From the NCBI RefSeq assembly GCF_000708755.2, contig NZ_JGVU02000005.1, positions 62,001 through 126,000 on the forward strand: a stretch of DNA of 64,000 nucleotides. Reading direction: 5' to 3'. This DNA comes from Metabacillus indicus LMG 22858 (GTDB lineage Bacteria > Bacillota > Bacilli > Bacillales > Bacillaceae). The translations under genes and the position numbers were made by a program. Shown piece by piece: positions 52,638 through 61,364 of the stretch (the stretch's first letter is position 1; each line of letters opens with the position of its first letter). Below the pieces are notes generated by a model. It had not been told where the DNA came from. It did not search any database and was given only the letters and a program-made list of their open reading frames with translations.

Positions 52638-53797
52638 TGGGCAAGGTTAAAATACTCATACTAAGCTGTGTCCTATTTCTTACAGGGTGTTCAGGGATAA
52701 AGAATATCCAGGATTTAACCTATATTGTGGCAATCGGGATGGACTTTGATGAGGCAGAGGAAGAGTATGTCGTTTACCTTCAGGGGCTAAATTTTGCCAA
52801 TGTTGCCAAGCAGGAAGGCGCAAAATCGGTTGATCCAATACCGATCTTTATCGCCAAGGCAAGAGGAGAAACCCTGAATATGGCCGTAAGCAAGCTCTAC
52901 GGGAAATCCGAACCGCCCTTATACTTCGGCCATGTGAATACGCTGCTGTTAACGAACCGTCTCATACAAAGCAAGGCCAGTGAAGTACTGGAGGAAGTCG
53001 GAAGAAACCGTTCCCTGCGGCCGACCATGAAAGTATTCTCAACAGAGGAAAAAATTGAGGATGTCTTCAATATACCGGCACTTTTCAACTATCCTGCTAT
53101 TTACACCGTTCTTTTTAAGGCGAAGATCAATCAGATGGCAGAAAATGAATTAAAAGCAATTACCATGATGAAATTCCTGCGGGACTATTATGAACCGATG
53201 GGAACGGCAAAAATCCCGACTGTAAAAATTGATAAAAGCAGCTGGAAGGCCAATCAGGACTATCCGGTCTTGTATCTCGATGGATTTTCTACTTTTCAGC
53301 ACCAGGCTTATAAGGAAGACATTCCTTTGGAGCATGCGGTCATCATTAATTGGCTGACAGAAAAGGGAATTTCTATGAATCAGAGGGCCGAAAAAGAGGG
53401 AAAGCTTGCAGCTGCAGTCAAGCTCGGGGAGCCGAAGATGAAAATCAAGTATGATGAAACGGCAGAAAAACCGAAGTTTTCCATAGAAATTTCCGTCAGT
53501 GCGGATCTCCTGGAAAAAATACAAAAGAACCTCACATTGAATTCATTGAAAAGGCAGGTAGAAGAAGATATCAAAGCAAAGGTTGAATCCATCTACTATG
53601 AAGGGGTGGAAAACGAGCTTGATATCCTGAATGCAGGAGGGAAATGGTACAGAAAGCACCCGAAGCAGTTTCAAAGATTAAAGGAAAACCACACCTTTTA
53701 TCTTGATCAGGAATCTCTCACAGAGGTGAAAGTCAACGTGCAAATCCTGCATTTCAACAGCTATAAATTCAACAGGGGTATAGACGGGGGACTATAA
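52637..53797 (+). CDS. Spore germination receptor C subunit (GerAC/GerKC family lipoprotein)
   Basis: 386 residues. Lipoprotein signal with lipobox LTGC (Cys18), IVAIGMDFDEAEE just after, and the three-domain GerAC fold. It is anchored to the outer face of the spore inner membrane. The ATG overlaps the A-subunit stop. Its 3' end has a short paralogous remnant at 57202. Confidence 0.95.
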   Translation: MGKVKILILSCVLFLTGCSGIKNIQDLTYIVAIGMDFDEAEEEYVVYLQGLNFANVAKQEGAKSVDPIPIFIAKARGETLNMAVSKLYGKSEPPLYFGHVNTLLLTNRLIQSKASEVLEEVGRNRSLRPTMKVFSTEEKIEDVFNIPALFNYPAIYTVLFKAKINQMAENELKAITMMKFLRDYYEPMGTAKIPTVKIDKSSWKANQDYPVLYLDGFSTFQHQAYKEDIPLEHAVIINWLTEKGISMNQRAEKEGKLAAAVKLGEPKMKIKYDETAEKPKFSIEISVSADLLEKIQKNLTLNSLKRQVEEDIKAKVESIYYEGVENELDILNAGGKWYRKHPKQFQRLKENHTFYLDQESLTEVKVNVQILHFNSYKFNRGIDGGL

Positions 53798-53927
53798 GAA
53801 TCACAGTGAATGAAGCGCCGTGTCTTTTAGTAAGAAAATCAATAACAGAATTGATACAGATCCGTAAAGGCTGTGTATGCTGTTTCAGTTCAAGGGTGAC
53901 ATTGGCATGATAGAAGGATAAATAGAT

Positions 53928-53973
53928 AAAGGATAGATCAAAACAGAAATACTCTGTTCATCTATCCTTTATT
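53928..53973. terminator. Bidirectional terminator between the ger operon and the SDR gene
   Basis: AAAGGATAGAT (53928-53938) pairs with ATCTATCCTTT (53960-53970), with an inner AACAGA/TCTGTT. T-runs occur on both strands and the flanking genes converge. Confidence 0.85.
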
Positions 53974-53986
53974 TAATATACCTATT

Positions 53987-54703
53987 TTATGGATTCGTCG
54001 ACCATAACCCTGCTGTTTTTACGAATACTCTGCGGTTTAGTTTTAATCCGGAAACAAGGAGTTCAGCCAGATCCTCTGGATGCATGACCCTTTCCGGATC
54101 TCCATTGATCAGGTTGGCATCATAGGCTAAATCAGTGGCTACTGTGCTTGGAGTTAGTGCTGTCACACGGATATTGTGTTTGCGTACTTCCAGCATTAAG
54201 GATTCAGTCAACCCTAATACTGCGAATTTTGACGCGCTGTAGGCGCTGGTGACAGGTGCTCCTTTTTGACCGGCAGAGGATGAGATATTCACGATATCGC
54301 CTGTTTTTCTTTCGATCATTTCAGGGAGAACAGCCCGTGTGACATTGTAGACGCCCATTACATTTACACGTATTATTTTTTCCCATTCTTCGGGTGATAA
54401 CTCTAGAAAACCGCCGAATTGAGCAATTCCTGCATTGTTGATGAGAATGTCGATGGATCCAAGTTCGGATTTGATGTGCTCGACAGCCTGTGTGACGGAT
54501 TCAAGGTCAGCAACGTCACCAGATGCGATTGAAACCTTGATATCGTATTCCTGTAATTCGGTTTTCACTTTTTCAAGGTTGTCCGGGTTCAGTCCCAGCA
54601 GCCCGAGGTTTACGCCTTCTTTAGCCAAAGCGATGGCAGTGGATCGCCCAATGCCTCTTCCTGCTCCTGTAATTAATGCTGCTTTTCCTTTTATTGAAGC
54701 CAT
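53987..54703 (-). CDS. Short-chain dehydrogenase/reductase, FabG-like
   Basis: 238 residues. Rossmann motif TGAGRGIG (about 12-19), NNAG (about 89-92), and catalytic Ser, Tyr, Lys in [11 protein letters not shown]...YSASKFA. Sequence pattern resembles the 3-ketoacyl-ACP reductase-like SDRs of Bacillus with unassigned substrate. GGGAGTGA precedes the ATG. Stands alone. Confidence 0.9.
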   Translation of the reverse strand: MASIKGKAALITGAGRGIGRSTAIALAKEGVNLGLLGLNPDNLEKVKTELQEYDIKVSIASGDVADLESVTQAVEHIKSELGSIDILINNAGIAQFGGFLELSPEEWEKIIRVNVMGVYNVTRAVLPEMIERKTGDIVNISSSAGQKGAPVTSAYSASKFAVLGLTESLMLEVRKHNIRVTALTPSTVATDLAYDANLINGDPERVMHPEDLAELLVSGLKLNRRVFVKTAGLWSTNP

Positions 54704-54730
54704 AACGATTCACTCCCAGTAAAGAAAATA

Positions 54731-54758
54731 AGGCAGAGACAAAAAGTTATCTCTGCCT
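54731..54758 (-). terminator. Hairpin upstream of the SDR gene
   Basis: AGGCAGAGA (54731-54739) with TCTCTGCCT (54750-54758). On the minus strand it has a T-rich tail, so it fits a terminator for the disrupted gene at 54774-54997. Confidence 0.65.
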
Positions 54759-54773
54759 AAGAGGTTATCACAT

Positions 54774-54997
54774 CTATTCCAAATTGGCATGTTTGCCGTA
54801 CATTTTATCGGTATCCAATCCTTTTTTCTCTATATACCGCAAGATCACCGTATTATAAAAAAGTAAGGAAGCACGAGAACCGTCCCGTTGCTTCCCGGCC
54901 AAATCTTCTTTTGGTATGACTCATGAAGACGTTCAATGATAAGCTCGTTCGTCACATCCGATATGAATTCAGTCTTTGTTGCTTCGTATATGATCAA
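54774..54997 (-). pseudogene. Remnant of a DUF2075-type gene 5' end, plus a second fused fragment
   Basis: From a TTG at 54997, preceded at good spacing by AGAGGTGG, the minus strand encodes IYEATKTEFISDVTNELIIERL..., which resembles the N-terminus of DUF2075 (schlafen/helicase-like) proteins. After about 35 residues the frame runs into a GGGACGGTTCTCGTGCTTCC repeat and stops at 54845. Another frame continues to 54774 and ends LRYIEKKGLDTDKMYGKHANLE, which looks like the C-terminus of a different protein. So the locus is a broken and rearranged gene that kept its translation start. Confidence 0.55.
54868..54896. repeat. GGGACGGTTCTCGTGCTTCC-type repeat
   Basis: GGAAGCACGAGAACCGTCCC on the plus strand. 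Related pieces occur at 57137-57155 (GGGCGGTTCTCGTGCTTTTC) and 57174-57195 (AAAGAACCGTCCTGTTGCTTC). I take it as a REP-like repeat family; a nearby mobilising transposase is not in the window. Confidence 0.6.
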
Positions 54998-55108
54998 ATC
55001 AGTGCCACCTCTTTGGGGTTATATGGAATATATTGTAGCATTTTATTTGAGATGACAGGGAACTGATTTTAAAGGAACTACCATCCTCCAATAGGAGAAT
55101 GGCTGATT

Positions 55109-56074
55109 TCATAACGATACCTCCTGCTTAGGAACTCCCTCTTCCTCAACATTTCCCATCCTCGCTAAGATATTAGCCAAAATGGAACCTGAAATATTAT
55201 GCCAGACACTAAAGATCGCGCTTGGTACAGCTGCCAGCGGGGAGAAGTGAGCGGTTGCAAGCTGAGCACCTAAACCAGAGTTTTGCATGCCCACTTCAAT
55301 GGAAGTGGTTTTAACCTTGGACAGATCCATTCGAAGAAGTTTAGCGAAGGTGAATCCGAGTAGATAGCCAAGTAAATTATGCAGCACCACGACACCGAAG
55401 ATTGCGAGTCCGGTCTGTGCAATCTGTTCCTGACTGTTGGATACGACAGCTGCTACGATGGCTATAATAGCTACAGCTGAGACCAGGGGCAATACTTTCA
55501 CGCTCGCTTCGGCCTGTCTGTTGAAGAACCGTTTTACTAGCAGTCCAAAAGCTATTGGGATGATGACGACATTCACGATCGAGATAAATAGGGAGACGGG
55601 GCTGACTTCAATCCATTCGCTCGCGAACAATAGAATGAGTGCAGGTGTCACGATTGGTGCGAGTACTGTTGTTATTGCTGTAGCCGATACTGATAAGGGA
55701 ACATCACCTTTAGCCAGGAAGGTCATGACGTTAGAGGACGTTCCGCCAGGACAACAGCCTACAAGAATCACACCCACAGCTACTTCTGGAGGCAATTGCA
55801 GCCCTTTTGCCAAAACAAAAGCAAGCAGCGGCATGATTAAGAACTGTGCCACTACAACTGCCATAACCTCAAATGGCCGTTTTGCTACGCCTTTAAAATC
55901 GCTTGCTGACAAAGTCAAACCCATACCAAACATAATGATTCCGAGCAGCGGGGTAATAAACGGAACAATCCACGTGAATCCTGCCGGAAGTATAAAAGCT
56001 ACGACCGCAAACAAAATGACCCAATAAGCAAAGGTAATTGATACAAACTGACTAAATCTTTCTAACGTTTTCAT
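55109..56074 (-). CDS. Bile acid:sodium symporter family transporter
   Basis: 321 residues from ATG 56074 (MKTLERFSQFV), after GTGGGGA; an upstream in-frame ATG would overlap that site. About nine to ten membrane spans with the BASS hallmarks LIMFGMGLTL-like IIMFGMGLTLS, GCCPGGTSSNVMTFLAKGD and IEVGMQNSGLGAQLA. Related B. subtilis YocS. The substrate could be an organic anion such as pantoate or a keto acid; it cannot be decided here. Confidence 0.93.
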   Translation of the reverse strand: MKTLERFSQFVSITFAYWVILFAVVAFILPAGFTWIVPFITPLLGIIMFGMGLTLSASDFKGVAKRPFEVMAVVVAQFLIMPLLAFVLAKGLQLPPEVAVGVILVGCCPGGTSSNVMTFLAKGDVPLSVSATAITTVLAPIVTPALILLFASEWIEVSPVSLFISIVNVVIIPIAFGLLVKRFFNRQAEASVKVLPLVSAVAIIAIVAAVVSNSQEQIAQTGLAIFGVVVLHNLLGYLLGFTFAKLLRMDLSKVKTTSIEVGMQNSGLGAQLATAHFSPLAAVPSAIFSVWHNISGSILANILARMGNVEEEGVPKQEVSL

Positions 56075-56312
56075 TCCCCACATCCTCATTCACTGTTTGT
56101 GAGATTGTATAACACCTTTTAAAAAAATTCAATATTTCAATTTTTTAGATAAGTGAATCGTAAAAAACGTTCTACTGCAAGGGTAGTCTGTGATCTATTA
56201 AATAATTTATCTGTTCATCTCGAGATATGTCGTAAAGGTAGTCCTTTTTAACTATGATTCTGGTAAAATGAATGGGATTTGTATAAATGACTAAAGGTAA
56301 GGGGATAAAATT

Positions 56313-57047
56313 TTGAATATCATATTTAAGTTTTTGAAAAAGAGATGGACATACGTAATAACCGTAATAATTGCGCTTACTGTTGGATCATTCATTGGAC
56401 CTTCTCAGGAACAATTGAATATTGCTGGTGCGAAAATAACCGGTTTGGAAGAACAGCTTGGTGAGAAAACTAAAGCAGAGAAAGTCTTGGAAGAGAAGAT
56501 TGAAAGCTTAGAGCACCAAGTAGATGAAGCTGCACCTTGGTTTAAAGAACAAGAAGAAGCAAAAGCCAAAGCAGAGGCTGAAGCAGAAGCGAAAGCAAAA
56601 GCCGAAGCAGAAGCGAAAGCCAAAGCCGAAGCAGAAGCGAAAGCCAAAGCAGAAGCAGCGGAACAAGAGGCGAAACTACAAGCTGAGGCTGAGTCTAAAG
56701 AGGAAGATGAGCTATTGGATGAACTGGAGATACCAGGGGGAGAAATAAATGAAGATGGAATAAAAGAAATTGTCGATAACCACTTGGGTGGCGAATTTTC
56801 TTTTGAAAATGGAGAGATAAAGGCAATAGCTGACATATCAGGATATGATATAGGCTCTCCAGAAGATGTGGCAGTATCCAGTTATGCTAATTTATCGGAT
56901 GAGCTCTTATTCTATACCGGCTGGGAAACTCTCACTGTTACTTTTATAAATGTGGGCACCGTTAGCATGAATCGCAGTGAGAAAGAAACAAATGAATATG
57001 GGGATTACTTTCCAACAATGGAGATAGAGGAAAGGCTCAATTACTAG
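56313..57047 (+). CDS. Membrane-anchored protein with KAEAEAKA coiled-coil repeat
   Basis: 244 residues, TTG start 8 bp after AAGGGG. One membrane span (about 12-29), a coiled coil with leucine heptads (about 35-72), then a run of KAEAEAKAKAEAE type repeats (about 83-130), an acidic stretch (EEDELLDELE) and a small alpha/beta C-terminal domain (about 145-244). The repeat is encoded by two exact 24-bp units (56601-56624, 56625-56648), a place where length can change by slippage. Function unknown; topology suggests an extracellular C-terminus. Confidence 0.75.
   Translation: MNIIFKFLKKRWTYVITVIIALTVGSFIGPSQEQLNIAGAKITGLEEQLGEKTKAEKVLEEKIESLEHQVDEAAPWFKEQEEAKAKAEAEAEAKAKAEAEAKAKAEAEAKAKAEAAEQEAKLQAEAESKEEDELLDELEIPGGEINEDGIKEIVDNHLGGEFSFENGEIKAIADISGYDIGSPEDVAVSSYANLSDELLFYTGWETLTVTFINVGTVSMNRSEKETNEYGDYFPTMEIEERLNY
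56563..56660 (+). repeat. Tandem 24-bp coding repeat
   Basis: GCCGAAGCAGAAGCGAAAGC plus CAAA occurs twice exactly and is flanked by variants with the same AAAGC/GAAGC hexamers. In-frame (8 codons), so copy changes keep the gene open. Confidence 0.8.
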
Positions 57048-57136
57048 GGGATTGGTTTAAAAAGGATTGGAAATGAGTTTACATAAAAAGGACCTGAATT
57101 AAAGGTCTTTTTTTGGGGGGATTTACGAAAAGTCAA

Positions 57137-57233
57137 GGGCGGTTCTCGTGCTTTTCTTTAATTGGACCCATGGAAAAGAACCGTCCTGTTGCTTCGCACG
57201 GTATAAATTCAAACAGAGTATAGACGGGTAATT
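57137..57233. pseudogene. Repeat pair and remnant of a GerC 3' end
   Basis: Positions 57202-57231 read YKFKQSIDG-stop in frame, against YKFNRGIDGGL-stop at the end of the gerC gene (53762-53797), with substitutions but no frame change. It follows directly on the AACCGTCCTGTTGCTTCGCA repeat. So a second germination operon, or a copied segment, was once here and is deleted to its last codons. The rest of 57048-57339 has no gene. Confidence 0.6.
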
Positions 57234-57283
57234 GAAAGGAACAACTTGTCAGCTTAGCAAGTATATGCAGGGAATCAACTAAA

Positions 57284-57323
57284 AAGAAGTACCAAAGAAC
57301 ACTCAATGTTCATGGTACTTCTT
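57284..57323. terminator. MFS gene terminator, hairpin family copy 3
   Basis: AAGAAGTACCAAAGAACA pairs with TGTTCATGGTACTTCTT (one mismatch). It sits just beyond the MFS stop (minus strand). Confidence 0.85.
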
Positions 57324-57339
57324 TTAAATTTATAATCCT

Positions 57340-58551
57340 TCAACCAGTTCGCAGCTCTTCCCTTACTACCTGTTTCTGCTTCTGGTCCAAACGATAGCTC
57401 AGGAAAGTCAGCAGACTTGCGGCGACGGCAACAATTCCTCCTACCCACGTTACATTCATCAACTCTCCTTGATGATAAACGATTCCGCCCAGTGCGGAGC
57501 CAAATGCGATGCCGACGTTGCTTGCGACAGGCATGAGGGATGCTGCAAGGCCTGTTGCTTTTGGCTGGTAGATGCCGGCAAGGTCGATCAGGTAAAGCTG
57601 AGTGGATGTGGTTAACAAGATGGCCATCAGGGACATGAGGCCGATGTTAATCAAACCGAGCGTGAACTGATTGGTTGTCCAGTAGAGGTTGATCAGGACA
57701 AGGGCCTGGATGAGAAAGACAAATCTGAGTCGTCCAATGGCGTTGCGGCTCGCGATTTTGCCGGCGAGTATGTTGCTGAAAATCGAGATGAATCCGTAGC
57801 CGAACAGGATCAGGCTGATGGAGCCGCCCGGTGCTTCCATCTCCTTCAGGATTGGGACGAGATACGTGAAGACAACATATGTTGCTCCAAATCCAAGAGA
57901 CGGAATGAAAAATGCCATTAGAATTCTCGGGTGCGTCAATAATGAGAATTGGTCACGCATCGAGCTTCGGGCTTGCTTCTGCAGGTCAGGTAAGACGAAG
58001 AATGCCGCTAAAAAGGCGATTCCCCCGAGAAGCGTCGTCAGCATAAACGTTGCATTCCAGTTGAACCAGCCAGCGACAAGCGTACCAAGAGGAACGCCGA
58101 CTACGTTCGCAAGGGTAAACCCGCCAAACACAAAGGAGATGGCAAGGCTGCGTTTTGCTGCCGGCATCGTTTCACTGGCAACCATCATAGCAAGCGAGAT
58201 CAGGACCCCTGTTACAATGGCCGTCAGCATGCGGAGCCCAAGGAGCAGGAGGTAGTTTGATGAAATGATGCACAAAGCATTCAGAATGATGAACGCTCCG
58301 ATTAAAAACAGCATCCATTTTCGCTTTGAAAAATGGCTTGTTGTTGACATGACGATAGGTGTGGCAATGGCAAACGTGATTGCAAAGGCGGACACAAGAG
58401 TGCCTGCCTTTGAATTTGTAATTCCGAGACTCGAGGAAATGTCTGTCAGAATTCCGACGATGACAAATTCGCTTGTTCCGAGGACAAATGTTAATAAAGA
58501 TAGTGTTAAAATAAGCAGCCAGTGGCGATTAGTCAGTTCTGTAGTGTTCAT
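57340..58551 (-). CDS. MFS transporter, DHA1/AraJ-like exporter
   Basis: 403 residues with 12 predicted membrane spans. N-terminal FVLGTSEFVIVGILTDIS is the AraJ/YdhP-type first helix, and SHFSKRKWMLFLI the loop 2-3 region. This class exports drugs, arabinose-like sugars or nucleosides; the substrate is unknown. GGAAGG precedes the ATG. A broken copy of its 3' end occurs at 49158. Confidence 0.92.
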   Translation of the reverse strand: MNTTELTNRHWLLILTLSLLTFVLGTSEFVIVGILTDISSSLGITNSKAGTLVSAFAITFAIATPIVMSTTSHFSKRKWMLFLIGAFIILNALCIISSNYLLLLGLRMLTAIVTGVLISLAMMVASETMPAAKRSLAISFVFGGFTLANVVGVPLGTLVAGWFNWNATFMLTTLLGGIAFLAAFFVLPDLQKQARSSMRDQFSLLTHPRILMAFFIPSLGFGATYVVFTYLVPILKEMEAPGGSISLILFGYGFISIFSNILAGKIASRNAIGRLRFVFLIQALVLINLYWTTNQFTLGLINIGLMSLMAILLTTSTQLYLIDLAGIYQPKATGLAASLMPVASNVGIAFGSALGGIVYHQGELMNVTWVGGIVAVAASLLTFLSYRLDQKQKQVVREELRTG

Positions 58552-58766
58552 AATGACCTTCCTTCATAGGTGAACTTGCGCAATAAACAATTTAATTATG
58601 ATAACACAGAAGCGCTTTGCGAACGGTATAAAACGTTTGGTAATTGTTTGGTGGAATCGCTCCTTACATAGTTCAATAGTTTAATAGGAATTCATTGAGA
58701 GGCTGCTGCACGGCAGTTCTTTTTTGTGATCTAGTCATTTTCACCCGCATCATTTCAATAAAATGG

Positions 58767-58772
58767 TATAAT
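58767..58772 (+). promoter_or_regulatory. Candidate -10 for the TerA-like gene
   Basis: TATAAT 89 bp before the start; no convincing -35. The 309-bp gap 58552-58860 has nothing else that I recognise apart from a weak CTGC/GCAG hairpin with T6 at about 58704-58728. Confidence 0.4.
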
Positions 58773-58860
58773 TTACAGTGAAATAATAGACAAGCAAGCT
58801 GTACGCAGAAGACTTTTTCTGCGGTGATGATAGATGAATAGAAACAAGGGGTGGTCACAA

Positions 58861-60078
58861 ATGAACGCAATGCTTCAAATGGGCGGGAATACGGTATTAA
58901 GCTCTCCAAAAGGATATGTAACAGTGAGTTTTGACCGGTCAAATACAATCGACATTTCGTTAACAGCCTTTCTGTTAACAGATACAGATAAAGTGCAGGG
59001 AGACAGCGGGATTATCTTTTACAATCAGCCAAATGGCCCTGCCGGTGTTGCGACGCTGCTGCCGTCTGAGAATGCAGGGAATACGGTCATACATAACCTT
59101 CAGTTTGATTTGAGCAAAGCTCCTGCCGGAATCAGCAAGATTGCCATTACGCTGACAGAAGACAACCACACAGGGTTTGCGAATGTGCGGAATTTAAAGG
59201 CACAGGTGCGCTCGGGTGATACGGTGATCGAGTTAACACCTTCAAGTTTTTCAAAGGAAAATGGGATCGTGGTGCTGGAGCTGTATGTGCGAAATGGCCA
59301 GACAAAGGCGAAGTCCATCTGGCGCGGCTTTGTTTCGGGCCTTGATGGTCTATGCAGGAATTTCGGTGTGGAAGTGGAGCCGGAGGAGCAAACCGCGCCT
59401 CCAAAAGCTGTTCAAGCTCCGCCCGTTAAAGAACCTGTAAAGGCGCCGCCTGCTCCTGAGAAAAAAATCGTTCTTGAGAAGGTAAAGGGCAAGATCAATC
59501 TGGACAAGGGCCAGAAGTCGATTATGATTGAAAAGACGCCGGAAATCACGGCTACGGTGTCCTGGAAGACCGGAACGGATTATGATATCTATGCGCTCGT
59601 TTACACGAAGGACGGCAGGCAAGTCGATGTGGCAATGTTCGGTGCTGCAGGTGTACCTCCGCTCAAGAAGTTCGCAGGCGGAGCCGTGGAGCACATGGGA
59701 GATGTCGGGCGCAACAGCTTTTCAACAAAGAAAGAGGTCATTAAATTAAGGCTGACAAACGACATCCTTGCCGTCGTACCTATCGTTTACTCTGCCCAGT
59801 CCAATGGGACAGGTTCTTTTTACAGATACAAGGTGTCGATGAGCATCGATAACCACAGCGGAACCTCCGTTACGATTTCCGCCAAGAATGCCAATGACAA
59901 CGACCGGATTTATACGTGCGTGCCTGGAATTCTCCATAATACCCCGGACGGCGTGATTATCAGCCCGCTTGAGCTGTACAGCTTACCAAACTCAGAGTAC
60001 AGACCAATGCTTAGAATGGGCGCTGACAATATGGTTGAGGTTGTGATGGATGCTGGGCCGATCAATAATTATAAATAA
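58861..60078 (+). CDS. TerA-like tellurium resistance/stress protein
   Basis: 405 residues from ATG 58861 after AAGGGGTGG. An N-terminal TerD-fold domain (about 5-170; VTVSFDRSNTIDISLTAFLL, GDSGIIFYNQP, ELYVRNGQ) is joined by a Pro/Lys-rich linker (about 175-205, APPKAVQAPPVKEP) to a second TerD-like domain (SWKTGTDYDIYALVYTKDGR, VAMFGAAG). TerD-fold proteins bind calcium and act in membrane stress responses. The usual terB/C/D/E partners are absent here, so it stands alone. Confidence 0.88.
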   Translation: MNAMLQMGGNTVLSSPKGYVTVSFDRSNTIDISLTAFLLTDTDKVQGDSGIIFYNQPNGPAGVATLLPSENAGNTVIHNLQFDLSKAPAGISKIAITLTEDNHTGFANVRNLKAQVRSGDTVIELTPSSFSKENGIVVLELYVRNGQTKAKSIWRGFVSGLDGLCRNFGVEVEPEEQTAPPKAVQAPPVKEPVKAPPAPEKKIVLEKVKGKINLDKGQKSIMIEKTPEITATVSWKTGTDYDIYALVYTKDGRQVDVAMFGAAGVPPLKKFAGGAVEHMGDVGRNSFSTKKEVIKLRLTNDILAVVPIVYSAQSNGTGSFYRYKVSMSIDNHSGTSVTISAKNANDNDRIYTCVPGILHNTPDGVIISPLELYSLPNSEYRPMLRMGADNMVEVVMDAGPINNYK

Positions 60079-60090
60079 AAGACGTACATG

Positions 60091-60128
60091 AAAAAACGGA
60101 CTTGCCGGTTTGAGGCTAGTCCGTTTTT
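60091..60128. terminator. Bidirectional terminator between terA-like and pilX-like genes
   Basis: AAAAACGGACT pairs with AGTCCGTTTTT; it overlaps the stop codon of the converging minus-strand gene. Confidence 0.88.
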
Positions 60129-61351
60129 GGGTTATAAATCACCACAGGTTTTTCTTCTAATAGAGGGTTAATGATCGTACCGTTAATGTTCAGGAATGCC
60201 GTTCCGCCTGTGTTCGAGCCTCCCATGCAGCTGTTCTGGTAGGCTGAGGGATTTGATTTCTTTGAATAAACTCCTTCGTAAGCTGCCTTGCTAGACGGAG
60301 TGATGGTCCCATCTACACAAACTTTCGTGAGGTTATCACGGTTTTTGAAAGAAAAATCTTTGAGGTCTGCATCACCGGTTATGTAGATGCTTGAATTGAC
60401 GGGCTTCATGATTTGATCATCCAATCTGGCGTTGCCGACAATCACAATCTGTGAATAAGTAAAACCGTTTGGATTAAACTTCCCGATTGTGGTTGGGTTA
60501 TTGCTGTCTGTACTGTAAATGACCAGTGTGGAACGGGACACAGCATGAGACAGATGCTGAAAATTGGCCCCGTTGTTGAACACAATAAATGAATTGGAGA
60601 TTCCATTCATCTTTGGAATGCCTGCAGGCGGCAGGTTTGTTGTGCAGGTTGCCGTCGTGTTGTTCCTTCCAAAATCAGCCGTGGTGCACTGCCTCAAATT
60701 TTTGCCGGGAATGCTGTCCAAAATGCTTTTGTACAGGGGTGCAGATGTCGGCGCAGTGGAAATGCTTATGCTGCCGGTGTTAACTGAATAGGAAAAGGAA
60801 TACACTGCATCTAAAGTTTTTTCAGGCTTTTGCTTTTGATTGTGATAGCCCTCACTCGTAAAACGGATCTCGAAACACTGTGAACTTGTCGGAACGTTCG
60901 ATTTGCATGTAACCTGTATGATCCCACTGGAGTTGATTTTAATCTTAAAGGAGTTATTTGAACCAACTGTTTTATCCGGAAGGTACCCGTTTGCCGAGTA
61001 CAGAGAAGGATCAGCTTTATAAAGGCTGTTTAACGTAGTTGGAAACTGAGCTTTAAAGCTCTGAATCAGCTGATCTTTAGTTGCTGTTGCAGAAAACAGG
61101 CTGTTCATGAGCGTGTTCTGTGCAGCTGTATCAAGAAGGTGCTGGCTTAGAAACTCCTTGAGCTGAGTTTTATAATAGACGACTCCCATTTCAGCGATAT
61201 CCGTCTGTTTGACGTCGAATTCAGACTTGCTGACCTGCTTCATGTTATTGATGGAAGCGGCCATGACGGCCAAACCTAAAATAGTAAACATCGTCATGAT
61301 CAATAGTACAGCAACGAGGGTCATCCCCCGTTCATTCTTTAGATTCGGCAC
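60116..61351 (-). CDS. PilX-like pilus assembly protein
   Basis: 411 residues. A short basic leader (MPNLKNERG) then a hydrophobic helix (MTLVAVLLIMTMFTILGLAVMAAS) as in PilX-type minor pilins, followed by a large extracytoplasmic region with several cysteine pairs and Ser/Asn-rich beta stretches. Third gene of a minus-strand operon with two prepilins, 13 bp after the second. No pilus ATPase or prepilin peptidase gene is near. Confidence 0.85.
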   Translation of the reverse strand: MPNLKNERGMTLVAVLLIMTMFTILGLAVMAASINNMKQVSKSEFDVKQTDIAEMGVVYYKTQLKEFLSQHLLDTAAQNTLMNSLFSATATKDQLIQSFKAQFPTTLNSLYKADPSLYSANGYLPDKTVGSNNSFKIKINSSGIIQVTCKSNVPTSSQCFEIRFTSEGYHNQKQKPEKTLDAVYSFSYSVNTGSISISTAPTSAPLYKSILDSIPGKNLRQCTTADFGRNNTTATCTTNLPPAGIPKMNGISNSFIVFNNGANFQHLSHAVSRSTLVIYSTDSNNPTTIGKFNPNGFTYSQIVIVGNARLDDQIMKPVNSSIYITGDADLKDFSFKNRDNLTKVCVDGTITPSSKAAYEGVYSKKSNPSAYQNSCMGGSNTGGTAFLNINGTIINPLLEEKPVVIYNPKTD

Positions 61352-61364
61352 GTGTATTCCCTCC

